NCBI RefSeq assembly: GCF_023656515.1
Contig: NZ_JAMOFV010000006.1
Location: 1,153,354-1,217,353 of the forward strand
Origin: Clostridium swellfunianum
GTDB taxonomy: Bacteria; Bacillota; Clostridia; Clostridiales; Clostridiaceae
Direction of reading: 5' to 3'
DNA: 64,000 nt
Shown: in pieces, positions 33,698 to 41,650 of the stretch
Position numbering within the stretch: position 1 is the stretch's first letter
Layout: each line of letters starts with the position of its first letter
Program-made: the position numbers and the translations under genes
Notes under the pieces: generated by a model
What the model saw: only the letters and a program-made list of their open reading frames with translations
Told to the model about the DNA's origin: nothing
Database searches by the model: none

Positions 33698-33838
33698 TCA
33701 TATATATTTGCTGTGATCTTTATCAGTGTTTTTAAACTCTATTTTAGTTGCATTTATTGATATTCCGGTAGCCTTAAAGCAAGCTGCTATAACAATTATC
33801 GTTACTGCTCCAATGACAGTTGCCGCCCCCAATATCAT
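33698..33838 (-). CDS. 46-residue membrane peptide
   Basis: This short ORF follows AAAAGGAGG with 9-base spacing. The product has one strongly hydrophobic helix (ILGAAATVIGAVTIIVIAAC-like, residues 2-20), then a polar tail with many Lys and Asp. A cysteine at the end of the helix could be a lipid site, but the preceding residues are only a partial lipobox. Function unknown. Confidence 0.5.
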   Translation of the reverse strand: MILGAATVIGAVTIIVIAACFKATGISINATKIEFKNTDKDHSKYI

Positions 33839-33957
33839 ATTTAAAATCCTCCTTTTAATCGGAATACTAAGTAGCATAAGGTCATTTACTCATATTATAA
33901 GCTATAAATTAAAGTCTATTTACGATCTGATAGTTGTCTACTATTAGTCTATGAAAA

Positions 33958-33984
33958 AAAGCTCAAGACTGTGCCTTGAGCTTT
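33958..33984 (-). terminator. Nitroreductase terminator
   Basis: A 10-bp perfect stem (AAAGCTCAAG and complement) with a 7-base loop is followed on the minus strand by TTTTTTT; it overlaps the stop codon of the nitroreductase gene. Confidence 0.85.
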
Positions 33985-34759
33985 ATAACTTGTTCCCTCT
34001 CCAATTTTTCAGAATTTCTCTAACAGATCTGGTCATTTCTATAGAAAAATCTGCTCCAGTTTTTCTTGCATACATAAATTGTCCAAAGTTACTAGCACCT
34101 GCTTTATTATCAGGAGCTATTCTTTTTTCTCTTTCAATATACATATCCTTAAAATCTTCATCAGATAGCCTTTTATACTCTTCATCAAATACAATATATT
34201 CTTTATCAAATCTAGGACTTATTATTCGATTCTGTCCCTCTGGATAATATCCCATACAAAGCATTGCGGCTGGAAAAACCCATTCAGGAAGCTTTAGAAG
34301 TTCTCTATGTATTTCCCAATTTTCTATTATATCACCAATATAGCATGAACCTATGTTTAATGCTTCCCCAGCTATTACAGCATTTTGTGCAGCTATGACA
34401 GCGTCTGCTATTGCTAGCATTAAATCTCCCTCATCAGGGGCATCAAATTCTAAATCTTTTTTATTGCAATATTCCTTAACCTCACAGTAATTATAATAAT
34501 CAAACCATCTTTGCATATCTGCAAGAAAAATTAAGACTACCGGCGCCGAGGCAATAAAAGGTTGATTATCACAGGTCTTGCTCAGTGTTTTCTTTTTTTC
34601 TTCATCTTTAATAACTAATATAGAATATAGCATCATGTTTCCTGCTGAAGGCGCTCTCATAGCACTATCAAGAATAATATTCAAGTCCTCCCTTGAAATG
34701 GGTTTTTCAGCATACTTTCTGAGAGACATGCGATTTTTTAGCAAATCTATTGTTTCCAT
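33983..34759 (-). CDS. Nitroreductase family flavoprotein
   Basis: This 258-residue FMN enzyme has the family landmarks LLKNRMSLRKYAEKPIS at the N-terminus, DSAMRAPSAGNMMLYSILVI, the middle ADAVIAAQNAVIAGEALNIGSCYIGD and CMGYYPEGQ. It resembles NADPH-dependent nitro/quinone or FMN reductases of the NfsA/Frp type. The C-terminal extension ends in FGQFMYARKTGADFSIEMTRSV, typical of clostridial members. It is a monocistronic gene. Confidence 0.88.
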   Translation of the reverse strand: METIDLLKNRMSLRKYAEKPISREDLNIILDSAMRAPSAGNMMLYSILVIKDEEKKKTLSKTCDNQPFIASAPVVLIFLADMQRWFDYYNYCEVKEYCNKKDLEFDAPDEGDLMLAIADAVIAAQNAVIAGEALNIGSCYIGDIIENWEIHRELLKLPEWVFPAAMLCMGYYPEGQNRIISPRFDKEYIVFDEEYKRLSDEDFKDMYIEREKRIAPDNKAGASNFGQFMYARKTGADFSIEMTRSVREILKNWRGNKL

Positions 34760-34821
34760 TTGTCCTCCTAACTCAATAACTATCTATTCTATTATATATT
34801 ATAAAGTTCTACAAAAAATAC

Positions 34822-34900
34822 TAAATTCCTTTAAAATAAAAAAAACACACACAAATTGAAGTAAAAATCCAATCTGTGTATGTTTTTTTAAAGGAATTTA
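34822..34900. terminator. Long inverted repeat with terminator core
   Basis: Outer arms TAAATTCCTTTAAA and complement (34822-34835, 34887-34900) are perfect; inner arms (about 34839-34857 and 34870-34888) pair with two wobble positions. The T run suits the 61-residue gene, whose stop codon lies within the outer arm. Confidence 0.65.
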
Positions 34901-35083
34901 TTTTCTATGCTCTACTAAATCTATTGCACCTAAAACTATATGAGCAAGGCCAAACCCTGCTACTCCTGCTGCTAACATTGAAGCTGTATCTTTTGATTTA
35001 TATTTTGTAGCTGCTGCTGTTGCTGCTGTTGCTGTTACAGCTGTTCCCAATAAAGTTGGAATTAAACCTTCACGATTTTTCAT
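34898..35083 (-). CDS. Small Ala/Thr-rich membrane protein
   Basis: The 61-residue product has two short hydrophobic stretches (LLGTAVTATAATAAAT and SMLAAGVAGFGLAHIVLGAIDLV) separated by KYKSKD. AAAGGAGG precedes the ATG. Such Ala/Gly-rich small proteins are frequent in spore-formers, where several localise to spore membranes; that is inference. No known family was recognised. Confidence 0.6.
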   Translation of the reverse strand: MKNREGLIPTLLGTAVTATAATAAATKYKSKDTASMLAAGVAGFGLAHIVLGAIDLVEHRK

Positions 35084-35195
35084 AATATAGCCTCCTTTTA
35101 AAAACGTATTACATTATTATAATGCTATTAATATCGCTCTTTTATCCGAGTGAACTATTTCATAGAAGCTATCTATTTGGCTTAATAGCCATTTA

Positions 35196-35402
35196 TTATA
35201 TTAAAGTTTCTTTTTCTATGCTTATACTTTCTTCAACCAAATCTGGCACCTTTTGTGCTTCAGGTATTATTCCATCTGCAATTCTGTGCTCCTGTTCTTC
35301 TAATATTTCTATATTTCTATCTGCCCTTCCTGCCGCCTTGCATAGTGCTGCTGTAAAAAATCCAATTGTTCCGCCAACCATAACTAAAAGCAATGTTGTC
35401 AT
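35196..35402 (-). CDS. Small membrane protein with acidic tail
   Basis: This 68-residue protein has a single N-terminal helix (LLLVMVGGTIGFFTAALCKAAGRAD), then an acidic helical tail (IEILEEQEHRIADGIIPEAQK). The start of the sequence resembles DUF3789-type small proteins, but the match is by eye only. AAAGGAGG precedes the ATG by 5 bases. Confidence 0.6.
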   Translation of the reverse strand: MTTLLLVMVGGTIGFFTAALCKAAGRADRNIEILEEQEHRIADGIIPEAQKVPDLVEESISIEKETLI

Positions 35403-35587
35403 AGTACTGCCTCCTTTATTGAAACCGCGAAAATCACATACTTTTATCTTATTATTTGCATAATTATATCTTTTTATCCAAAATGTTTTTTATTTATCTC
35501 AATAATATTTGCAGAAATAAAAGAAATTATGTAAACGTTATGCTATAATATATTTACAATTCTACAAAAACAAAAGGAGCCACTATT

Positions 35588-36028
35588 ATGAATAAAAACT
35601 ATTTATTCAAGGCTATTGTGAAGAGTTACTATGAAAATCGTTTTGAAGAAACAGTAAATGATTTACTAAAAGAAAACGAGAACTCTAAAGAACAGTTAGC
35701 TCAGATTATTTCAGCTCTTTGTGGAGTAGAAGTTAAATATTCTACTACAGCTTATGCTGAGGAACTTAAAAAAGCTATCGAAAGCTATAGCTCAAATCAT
35801 AAGGTAGTTACAAAAATTAAAACCTGCAGCCTGGAATGTAAAAAAGACAATCAGCAGACCTGCTGCCAGGAAGCTTGTCACTTTGATGCAATAGTAGTAG
35901 ATGAAGAAAAACATACTACCTTTATAGATGATGAAAAGTGCACTGATTGCGGCTTTTGTGTTGATGCGTGTCCTTATGGCAATTATATGGACAAGATCGA
36001 ATTTATTCCATTGCTTAAATCCTTATAA
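35588..36028 (+). CDS. Ferredoxin-domain protein, stand-alone paralogue of hydrogenase-like N-terminus
   Basis: This 146-residue protein aligns throughout with residues 1-150 of the next gene's product (AIVKSYYENRFEETVNDLL; NHKVVTKIKTCSLEC; CTDCGFCVDACPYGN). It holds one canonical 4Fe-4S motif (CxxCxxCxxxCP) and a second Cys set with unusual spacing (CSLEC...CCQEAC). It ends with its own terminator, and no hydrogenase-domain remnant follows, so it is a finished protein rather than a recent truncation. It could be an electron donor to, or regulator of, its paralogue. Confidence 0.82.
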   Translation: MNKNYLFKAIVKSYYENRFEETVNDLLKENENSKEQLAQIISALCGVEVKYSTTAYAEELKKAIESYSSNHKVVTKIKTCSLECKKDNQQTCCQEACHFDAIVVDEEKHTTFIDDEKCTDCGFCVDACPYGNYMDKIEFIPLLKSL

Positions 36029-36037
36029 AAGAATTTT

Positions 36038-36063
36038 ACGAGCCTTTACGGCTCGTTTTTTTG
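36038..36063 (+). terminator. Terminator after ferredoxin-domain gene
   Basis: ACGAGCC/GGCTCGT stem with a 5-base loop and seven T. Confidence 0.9.
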
Positions 36064-36135
36064 TATAAAAAGATACTATTTTCACAAAATATACTAGTAT
36101 ATTAAAGTAGCCCCATTTGTTAAGGAGATGGTATT

Positions 36136-37485
36136 TTGAAGGCTAAATATAGCAATTTATTCAAGGAGCTTGTGAAGGTTTATTATGAAGGCGGTTTTGA
36201 AACAAAGCTCGAAAGCGTTCTTTCAGATCCAGAGGTTAATAAGGAAGACTTAGCTAGAGTAATATCCTCTCTATGCGGCGTTCAATTAGACTTTACTGAT
36301 AATTATGTAAATGATTTGAAAAAATCTATTGAAAATTATCACATTGATCATAAGGTTGTAAATAAAGTTAAGACTTGCTCAATGGATTGTGTTGATATCG
36401 AAGGAAAAACTATGTGCGAAAGATCTTGTCCATTTGACGCTATCTTTATAGATGAAGAAACACACACCTCTTCAATAGATGAAGATAAGTGTACTGATTG
36501 CGGTTTTTGCGTTGAGGCTTGCCCCACTGGCTCAATATTAGATAAGGTTGAATTTATTCCTTTTGTCAATTTGTTAAAAGAAAAAGTGCCTGTAATTGCT
36601 GCAGTTGCTCCTGCAATACAAGGTCAATTTGGTCCAGATGTATCAATCTATAAACTAAGAAGCGCTTTTAAAAAAATAGGGTTTACCGAAATGGTGGAGG
36701 TAGCTTTTTTTGCAGATATGCTTACCTTAAAAGAAGCCGTAGAATTTGATGAGCATGTTCATACTAAGGATGATTTTATGATTACCTCTTGCTGCTGTCC
36801 TATGTGGGTTGCAATGCTTAAGAGAGTATATACTGACTTGGTAAAACACGTTTCCCCTTCTGTATCTCCTATGATTGCTTCTGGGAGAGTTATGAAGGAG
36901 CTAAATCCCAACTGTAAAGTTGTTTTCATCGGACCATGCATAGCTAAAAAAGCTGAGGCAAAGGAAAAAGATTTGCTTGGAGATATAGACTTTGTACTTA
37001 CCTTTGCAGAGGTTATGGATATTTTTAAAGCCCTTGATATAAATCCTGCTGCTATGCCTGAGGATTATTCTACCGAATATGCTTCCATGGGAGGAAGACT
37101 TTACGCTAGAACTGGAGGCGTATCTAAAGCTGTTAGTGATGCTATAGAAAGAATCTTCCCAGAAAAATTCAAAATGCTTACTACTACTCAAGCAAATGGA
37201 GTAGTTGAGTGTAAAAAGATGCTTGCTGATGCAAAAGAAGGTCATATAGAGGCAAACTTCATAGAAGGAATGGGCTGCATAGGCGGCTGCGTAGGTGGTC
37301 CTAAAGCAATCATTCCAAAGGAAGAAGGTCGAGAAAGAGTTAATGCTTTTGCTTATAACTCAGATATAAAAGTAGCTGTAGATAGCGACACCATGAACAA
37401 GATTCTTAACAAGCTTGACATAGATTCCGTTGAAGATTTTATGCACAAAGAAAAAGCTCAGATATTTGAAAGAGATTTTTCTTAA
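36136..37485 (+). CDS. [FeFe]-hydrogenase-like protein with non-canonical H-cluster motifs
   Basis: This 449-residue protein has an N-terminal helical region, a ferredoxin domain with Cys119-122-125-129 and an irregular set at 81, 85, 94 and 98, and a hydrogenase large-subunit domain (150-440). H-cluster motifs are recognisable but altered: L1 is TSCCCPMW (217-224) instead of TSCCPxW, L2 is GPCIAKKAE (266-274) and L3 is EGMGCIGGCVGGP (377-389), shorter than ExMxCxGGCxxGGGxP. There is no small-subunit domain. Such proteins are placed among putative sensory or group C/D enzymes rather than bulk hydrogen producers; the subgroup is my estimate. The frame starts with TTG after AAGGAGATGG. Confidence 0.85.
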   Translation: MKAKYSNLFKELVKVYYEGGFETKLESVLSDPEVNKEDLARVISSLCGVQLDFTDNYVNDLKKSIENYHIDHKVVNKVKTCSMDCVDIEGKTMCERSCPFDAIFIDEETHTSSIDEDKCTDCGFCVEACPTGSILDKVEFIPFVNLLKEKVPVIAAVAPAIQGQFGPDVSIYKLRSAFKKIGFTEMVEVAFFADMLTLKEAVEFDEHVHTKDDFMITSCCCPMWVAMLKRVYTDLVKHVSPSVSPMIASGRVMKELNPNCKVVFIGPCIAKKAEAKEKDLLGDIDFVLTFAEVMDIFKALDINPAAMPEDYSTEYASMGGRLYARTGGVSKAVSDAIERIFPEKFKMLTTTQANGVVECKKMLADAKEGHIEANFIEGMGCIGGCVGGPKAIIPKEEGRERVNAFAYNSDIKVAVDSDTMNKILNKLDIDSVEDFMHKEKAQIFERDFS

Positions 37486-37506
37486 CCCTTATAAATAAAT
37501 AAACAT

Positions 37507-37544
37507 AAGAATATAAGAATATAAAAAGTTATATTCTTATGTTC
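37507..37544 (+). terminator. Hairpin, AGAATATAAGAATATAA family
   Basis: 17-bp arms with one G-U pair and the loop AAAG, then TTCTTTTCTT. It is the near-twin of 3841-3878 and here lies just after the hydrogenase-like gene, where it can act as terminator. Confidence 0.7.
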
Positions 37545-37626
37545 TTTTCTTCTTATGTTGTTCCGTTTTTCTTTATGTTTATGATATACTTAGTATTACA
37601 ATTATAAATATAAGGAGGACTAGGAT

Positions 37627-38280
37627 TTGCTAAACAACATTAAGGCTGCAATTTTTGATTTGGACGGTACTTTAGTAGATTCTATGGGTATCTGGGAAAA
37701 GATTGATATAGAATTTTTAAAAGAAAGAGGACTCCAGGTTCCTTCTGATTTAAGAGATCATATAGAACATTTAAGTTTTATTGATACCGCTAAATATTTT
37801 AAAGATAGATTCAACTTAAATGAAACCGTGGAAGAGATAATGGCCGAATGGAACAACATGGCTAATTATGAATATTCAAATACAATTACTCTCAAACCTG
37901 GAGCTAAAGAATATTTGAACTGCTTAAAAGCAAAAGGAATTAAACTTGCACTAGCTACAAGCAATTCTCACCCGCTTCTTGAAGCTGTATTGAAAAACAA
38001 TGGAGTGTTTGAATACTTTGATTCCATAACCACTACAATTGAAGTAGATAAGGGAAAAAATCATCCTGATATATATCTGCTTTCCGCTAAAAAAATGAAT
38101 GTATCTCCTGACAATTGTATAGTTTTTGAGGATATATATCCTGCTGTGCTAGGAGCAAAAGCTGCCGGTATGACAGTAGCTGCTATATACGATATATATT
38201 CAGAACATCAAAAGGAAGATATAATTAAAACTGCCGACTATTTTATTTATGAATATAAAGAGCTTATAGAAGCTTGCTAA
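37627..38280 (+). CDS. HAD-family phosphatase (beta-phosphoglucomutase-like)
   Basis: This 217-residue hydrolase has HAD motif I DLDGTLVDS (Asp14 and Asp16 near the N-terminus), motif II LATSNS, Lys in motif III, and motif IV VFEDIYPAVLGAKAAGM. The helical cap lies between residues 20 and 90. It is close to phosphoglycolate phosphatase and beta-phosphoglucomutase subfamilies, so the substrate is a small phosphorylated metabolite. TTG is the start, after AAGGAGGAC. It is a single-gene unit. Confidence 0.88.
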   Translation: MLNNIKAAIFDLDGTLVDSMGIWEKIDIEFLKERGLQVPSDLRDHIEHLSFIDTAKYFKDRFNLNETVEEIMAEWNNMANYEYSNTITLKPGAKEYLNCLKAKGIKLALATSNSHPLLEAVLKNNGVFEYFDSITTTIEVDKGKNHPDIYLLSAKKMNVSPDNCIVFEDIYPAVLGAKAAGMTVAAIYDIYSEHQKEDIIKTADYFIYEYKELIEAC

Positions 38281-38310
38281 TCCTGCAATATTGCAGGATT
38301 ATTTTTTTTG
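38279..38310 (+). terminator. HAD gene terminator
   Basis: AATCCTGC...GCAGGATT stem overlapping the stop codon and followed by eight T. Confidence 0.9.
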
Positions 38311-38433
38311 TAAACCTTAGTTTTATTGTGAATATACTATTATAAAATAATAAGTTTAAGCTTATATAAAAATTAAATGCTTAAACAAACTTTCTAAATT
38401 ATAGAATGCTCCACAGTTAAAGGAGGGATTGCT

Positions 38434-38670
38434 TTGTTTACTTTTCTAGTGTTTATACTTCTAATAGGTCTATGTTTCTTTGTATATGTATACTTAACAA
38501 ATCAAATTGTCTCACAGCGTAAACGCATTATGCTTCTTATGAATCAGAACGCTGAATTAAAAAGAAAACTAAATAAGCTTATATATGATAATTCATCCCC
38601 AAAAACAAATAATATTCCTCTTCTAGACCTTCCAAAAGAAGAAAGTGAAGCTATGGAGGATGACCTCTAA
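38434..38670 (+). CDS. Small membrane-anchored coiled-coil protein
   Basis: The 78-residue product begins with a hydrophobic helix (residues 2-24) and continues with a coiled-coil segment (IMLLMNQNAELKRKLNKLI) and an acidic tail. It starts with TTG after AAAGGAGGG. The design resembles small division- or signalling-linked membrane proteins, but no family is recognised. A very strong terminator follows. Confidence 0.65.
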   Translation: MFTFLVFILLIGLCFFVYVYLTNQIVSQRKRIMLLMNQNAELKRKLNKLIYDNSSPKTNNIPLLDLPKEESEAMEDDL

Positions 38671-38680
38671 AGCATATATC

Positions 38681-38750
38681 AAAATGGATGTTAAACAATC
38701 TTTAATGCTTTTAAAAAGCTTGATGAGATTGTTTAACATCCATTTTATTT
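38681..38750 (+). terminator. Large terminator stem-loop
   Basis: Perfect 21-bp arms (38681-38701 and 38726-38746) surround a loop with an internal AAGC/GCTT pairing, then T-rich sequence. Confidence 0.88.
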
Positions 38751-38869
38751 TAATAACATTGAGTAAAACTTATTAATATTCCCCAAGTTCTGTAACACTT
38801 TTGAAACCTAATCATAAACTAAAAGTAATGGTATTCTATTACATACTAAGAGAAACAAGGAGGTTTAAA

Positions 38870-40174
38870 ATGTATAACACCCCATTTTTCTATTGTCCTT
38901 ATTGTATGCAGGCATCTGCATGTCCCTTTATGAACGACCAAATGAGAAACTTTGATGACTTTGAGGATTACGATGATTACGATGATTCTGACGACTTTTA
39001 CGAATTCGACTCGCCTTATAGAGCTCCTCAGCAAGAGGTGAACAGAATACTATTACAGCTTAATCGCCAGAGACCTGAACTTAGCAGAGAGCTTCAAAGA
39101 TACGGAGTAAGACCAGCCATAGTTAATACTTACTTTAGAATTGCTATTGCCTATACAATAGATAATGCTTCAAGATACACTGGCAACATAAATCAAAGAA
39201 CAAATGCTATATTTGATAGCTTTAGGAGAAGCAATATTTGGATATTTGCTACTCTTCGTGCTTCAGGAGTGCCTGCCAATGTATCTAACCGAATTTTTAG
39301 AGAAGTAATTGAATTCACTTTAAGAAATATAAGCACTCCACCTGGACCTGGCCCATCACCAGGTGATAGATGGAGTCAATGGGAAGATCTTGGTGGAGTT
39401 TTAAACTCTGCTCCTGCTGTTTCCTCATGGGCACCTAACAGACTTGATACCTTTGTTGCAGGCAGTGATAATGCTCTGTACCATAAGTGGTGGAATGGCT
39501 CTCGTTGGAGTGATTGGGAAAACCTTGGCGGCACCCTAACTTCTGCTCCTGGTGCAGTTTCATGGGGACCAAATAGAATCGATGTATTTGGTCGCGGTAC
39601 TAATAATTCAATGTGGCATAAATGGTGGGATGGTTCTCGTTGGAGTGATTGGGAAGACCTGGGTGGTGTATTAACCTCCGCTCCTGCCGCTGCTTCTTGG
39701 GCACCAAATCGTATAGACACTTTTGTAAGAGGTACTGATAATGCTCTTTATCATAAATGGTGGAACGGTTCTCGTTGGAGTGATTGGGAAAATCTTGGCG
39801 GAAACCTAACCTCTTCTCCTGCTGCTGTTTCATGGGGACCAAATAGAATCGATGTATTCGCTCGTGGTCAAAGAAATAGATTATTCCATTTATGGTGGGA
39901 TGGTGCTCGCTGGAGCAGATGGGAAGACCTTGGCGGCAACTTAACTTCTGCGCCTGCTGTTTCCTCTAGAGCAACAAATAGGCTAGAGGTATTTGCTAGA
40001 GGACAAAATAATCAGTTAATGACAATGTCTTGGAACGGTTCTCGTTGGAGCAACTGGAACAATCTTGGCGGAAATATCACCTCTGACCCTGCGGCAGTAT
40101 CTTGGGGGCCAAATAGAACAGATGTATTTGCTAGAGGCAGAAATAATGCTATGTGGCACATTTGGAGAGATTAA
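38870..40174 (+). CDS. PLL-like (DUF346) lectin propeller protein with acidic N-terminal domain
   Basis: This 434-residue protein begins with a Cys-containing segment (FFYCPYCMQASACPF), an Asp/Tyr-rich acidic stretch and a helical domain (about 50-155), a Pro/Gly linker, then six tandem repeats of 45 residues starting W-S-x-W-[ED]-x-LGG. This matches the repeats of Photorhabdus-type fucose-binding propeller lectins (former DUF346). Odd and even repeats alternate (AP...TF versus GP...VF), implying duplication of a 90-residue pair. No signal peptide is present. The ATG at 38870 follows AAGGAGG; a 23-codon upstream extension has no ribosome site. Spore or cell surface location is inferred from the N-terminal composition. 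Confidence 0.82.
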   Translation: MYNTPFFYCPYCMQASACPFMNDQMRNFDDFEDYDDYDDSDDFYEFDSPYRAPQQEVNRILLQLNRQRPELSRELQRYGVRPAIVNTYFRIAIAYTIDNASRYTGNINQRTNAIFDSFRRSNIWIFATLRASGVPANVSNRIFREVIEFTLRNISTPPGPGPSPGDRWSQWEDLGGVLNSAPAVSSWAPNRLDTFVAGSDNALYHKWWNGSRWSDWENLGGTLTSAPGAVSWGPNRIDVFGRGTNNSMWHKWWDGSRWSDWEDLGGVLTSAPAAASWAPNRIDTFVRGTDNALYHKWWNGSRWSDWENLGGNLTSSPAAVSWGPNRIDVFARGQRNRLFHLWWDGARWSRWEDLGGNLTSAPAVSSRATNRLEVFARGQNNQLMTMSWNGSRWSNWNNLGGNITSDPAAVSWGPNRTDVFARGRNNAMWHIWRD

Positions 40175-40215
40175 TGCTATAACAAAACAATATTTCCAAT
40201 AATCTTATAAGCTTT

Positions 40216-40250
40216 AAAAAAGGATATCATTTTTTGATATCCTTTTTCTT
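40216..40250. terminator. Bidirectional terminator
   Basis: AAAAAGGATATCA and its complement, 6-base T loop, T run on plus and A run on minus, between convergent genes. Confidence 0.9.
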
Positions 40251-40256
40251 ATTCAA

Positions 40257-41237
40257 CTATACAGATATTTGTCTTACTTCTTTATATTTATTTAAATCAA
40301 TATAAAGTTCTCCTTTATACGGATTACGTTTTGTTTTTACAGTTTTATTAATCATATAGATAGTAACTAAAACATTGGCAACAAGAGCTAATAAGCTAAA
40401 GATAAACAATGGAGTTTCATTATAAGTTGATGAAACAGCAAACTTACCTTTGTCGATAAATGCTGGAAACGTCTGTGCGAACATACACCATAATGCCAAA
40501 GTGTGTGCACGATGTTGAAGCCATGCGCCTTTTCCTACAGTAAATGCACATACAGTAGGTGCAAGCAATAATGCAAAACCACAATACCAAGAATGACCTG
40601 GCAGACAATTATAAGTATAGGCAAAATTCCATAAATCATATGCTATAATCCAGAACCACAACATGTCAGGCCACAACATATCTTGGCTTCCATCTTTATC
40701 TGTTTTTTTACGAATACAAATGCCTGCCCAGCCTGTAATTGTTATAATATTTAAGATGCCCGCAATAGCATTCATATAATTCCATGGACCGCCAAGTACA
40801 TACATAGAGCCATCTGCTAGAATACCTCCCCCAGCATATTGAGCTCCAACTTGGATATCACGTGCTACAGCTTCAAGAATGTTGATTGCTAAGATTAAAG
40901 GTGGGAAGCAAAGCGCAATCTTATTGTCAGCTAATCTCCATTCCTTTCCCGTCTTCTTGTTTTTGCCTTTCAAATGCCTTATAAACCAGAATCCAATACA
41001 TCCTGCTGTGGCAGAATAAACCTTCGCTAAATGAAACCAATCTGTATAAGTTGTATCCTTTAATACAGTAAACCATAAAACCGAAAGCACTACAGGCAAT
41101 ATTACAAAGCATACAAAGCCGCAAACTTTAGAACGCCTTGATACTTCATTAAGTAAAAATAAAATTATAAATACCGCAATCCAAACAAGCCACACGGAAA
41201 GTGCAGAAGCTCCTGCTTCAAAATTAAAACTAAACAT
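40257..41237 (-). CDS. Polytopic membrane protein, DUF5692-like
   Basis: This 326-residue protein has about nine hydrophobic helices and conserved-looking Trp/Tyr/His-rich loops (WFWIIAYDLWNFAYTYNCLPGHSWYCG; WLQHRAHTLALWCMF). It resembles the uncharacterised family DUF5692. The ATG at 41237 follows GGGGGATAAAA; an upstream extension of 14 codons lacks a site. It is the last gene after hypB, the Fe-S flavoprotein and hypA, 32 bp behind hypA. It might be a permease or a membrane electron carrier; His and Trp in the helices would allow either. Confidence 0.72.
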   Translation of the reverse strand: MFSFNFEAGASALSVWLVWIAVFIILFLLNEVSRRSKVCGFVCFVILPVVLSVLWFTVLKDTTYTDWFHLAKVYSATAGCIGFWFIRHLKGKNKKTGKEWRLADNKIALCFPPLILAINILEAVARDIQVGAQYAGGGILADGSMYVLGGPWNYMNAIAGILNIITITGWAGICIRKKTDKDGSQDMLWPDMLWFWIIAYDLWNFAYTYNCLPGHSWYCGFALLLAPTVCAFTVGKGAWLQHRAHTLALWCMFAQTFPAFIDKGKFAVSSTYNETPLFIFSLLALVANVLVTIYMINKTVKTKRNPYKGELYIDLNKYKEVRQISV

Positions 41238-41269
41238 TTTTATCCCCCAATTATCATTATTATTTTTTA

Positions 41270-41611
41270 TTAATAGCAAACAATTTCCTTTATATAAAAC
41301 TCTTTACCGCTTAGCATCTCCCAATTTCTTGCTTCGCACTTTGGACATATCCCCTTATTTGAAACCAAATTAAATACCTTATTGCACTCCTTACATAAAG
41401 CATTAGCAGGCAATATTTCTATTTCAAGTTTCGAATTTTCCAATATAGTCCCTTCAATTGTTGCTGGATAAAGACTTTTCATATATTTAGGAATCATTGA
41501 AGAGAGTTCTCCAATTTGCAAAACTAAGGTTTCAATTTTCTTTACGTTATTTTCTTTTGCAAGTTTTTCTACACTCTTAATAACTTCAAACAGAACTCCT
41601 ATTTCGTGCAT
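41270..41611 (-). CDS. hypA: Nickel insertion chaperone HypA
   Basis: This 113-residue protein has the N-terminal nickel-binding MHE (His2, Glu3) and the zinc site CKEC (near residue 74) and CPKC (near residue 89), with the usual helical start and LQIGELSSMIP. HypA delivers nickel to NiFe hydrogenase and, in some species, urease. No such enzyme is encoded in this window, so the client is unclear. It lies 39 bp after the Fe-S flavoprotein and in one direction with hypB. Confidence 0.92.
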   Translation of the reverse strand: MHEIGVLFEVIKSVEKLAKENNVKKIETLVLQIGELSSMIPKYMKSLYPATIEGTILENSKLEIEILPANALCKECNKVFNLVSNKGICPKCEARNWEMLSGKEFYIKEIVCY

Positions 41612-41650
41612 ACAAACTCCCCTCTTTATAGATCATAAATTCTAATATCT

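Noticed and set aside
35588-36028. Frameshifted or truncated pseudogene of the hydrogenase-like gene
   Set aside because: It has a clean ribosome site, an intact reading frame, its own terminator and no hydrogenase-domain remnant before the next gene.
38846-39842. Several 60-114 codon minus-strand ORFs across the propeller gene
   Set aside because: They are shadows caused by the repetitive, W/G-rich coding sequence on the other strand and have no ribosome sites.
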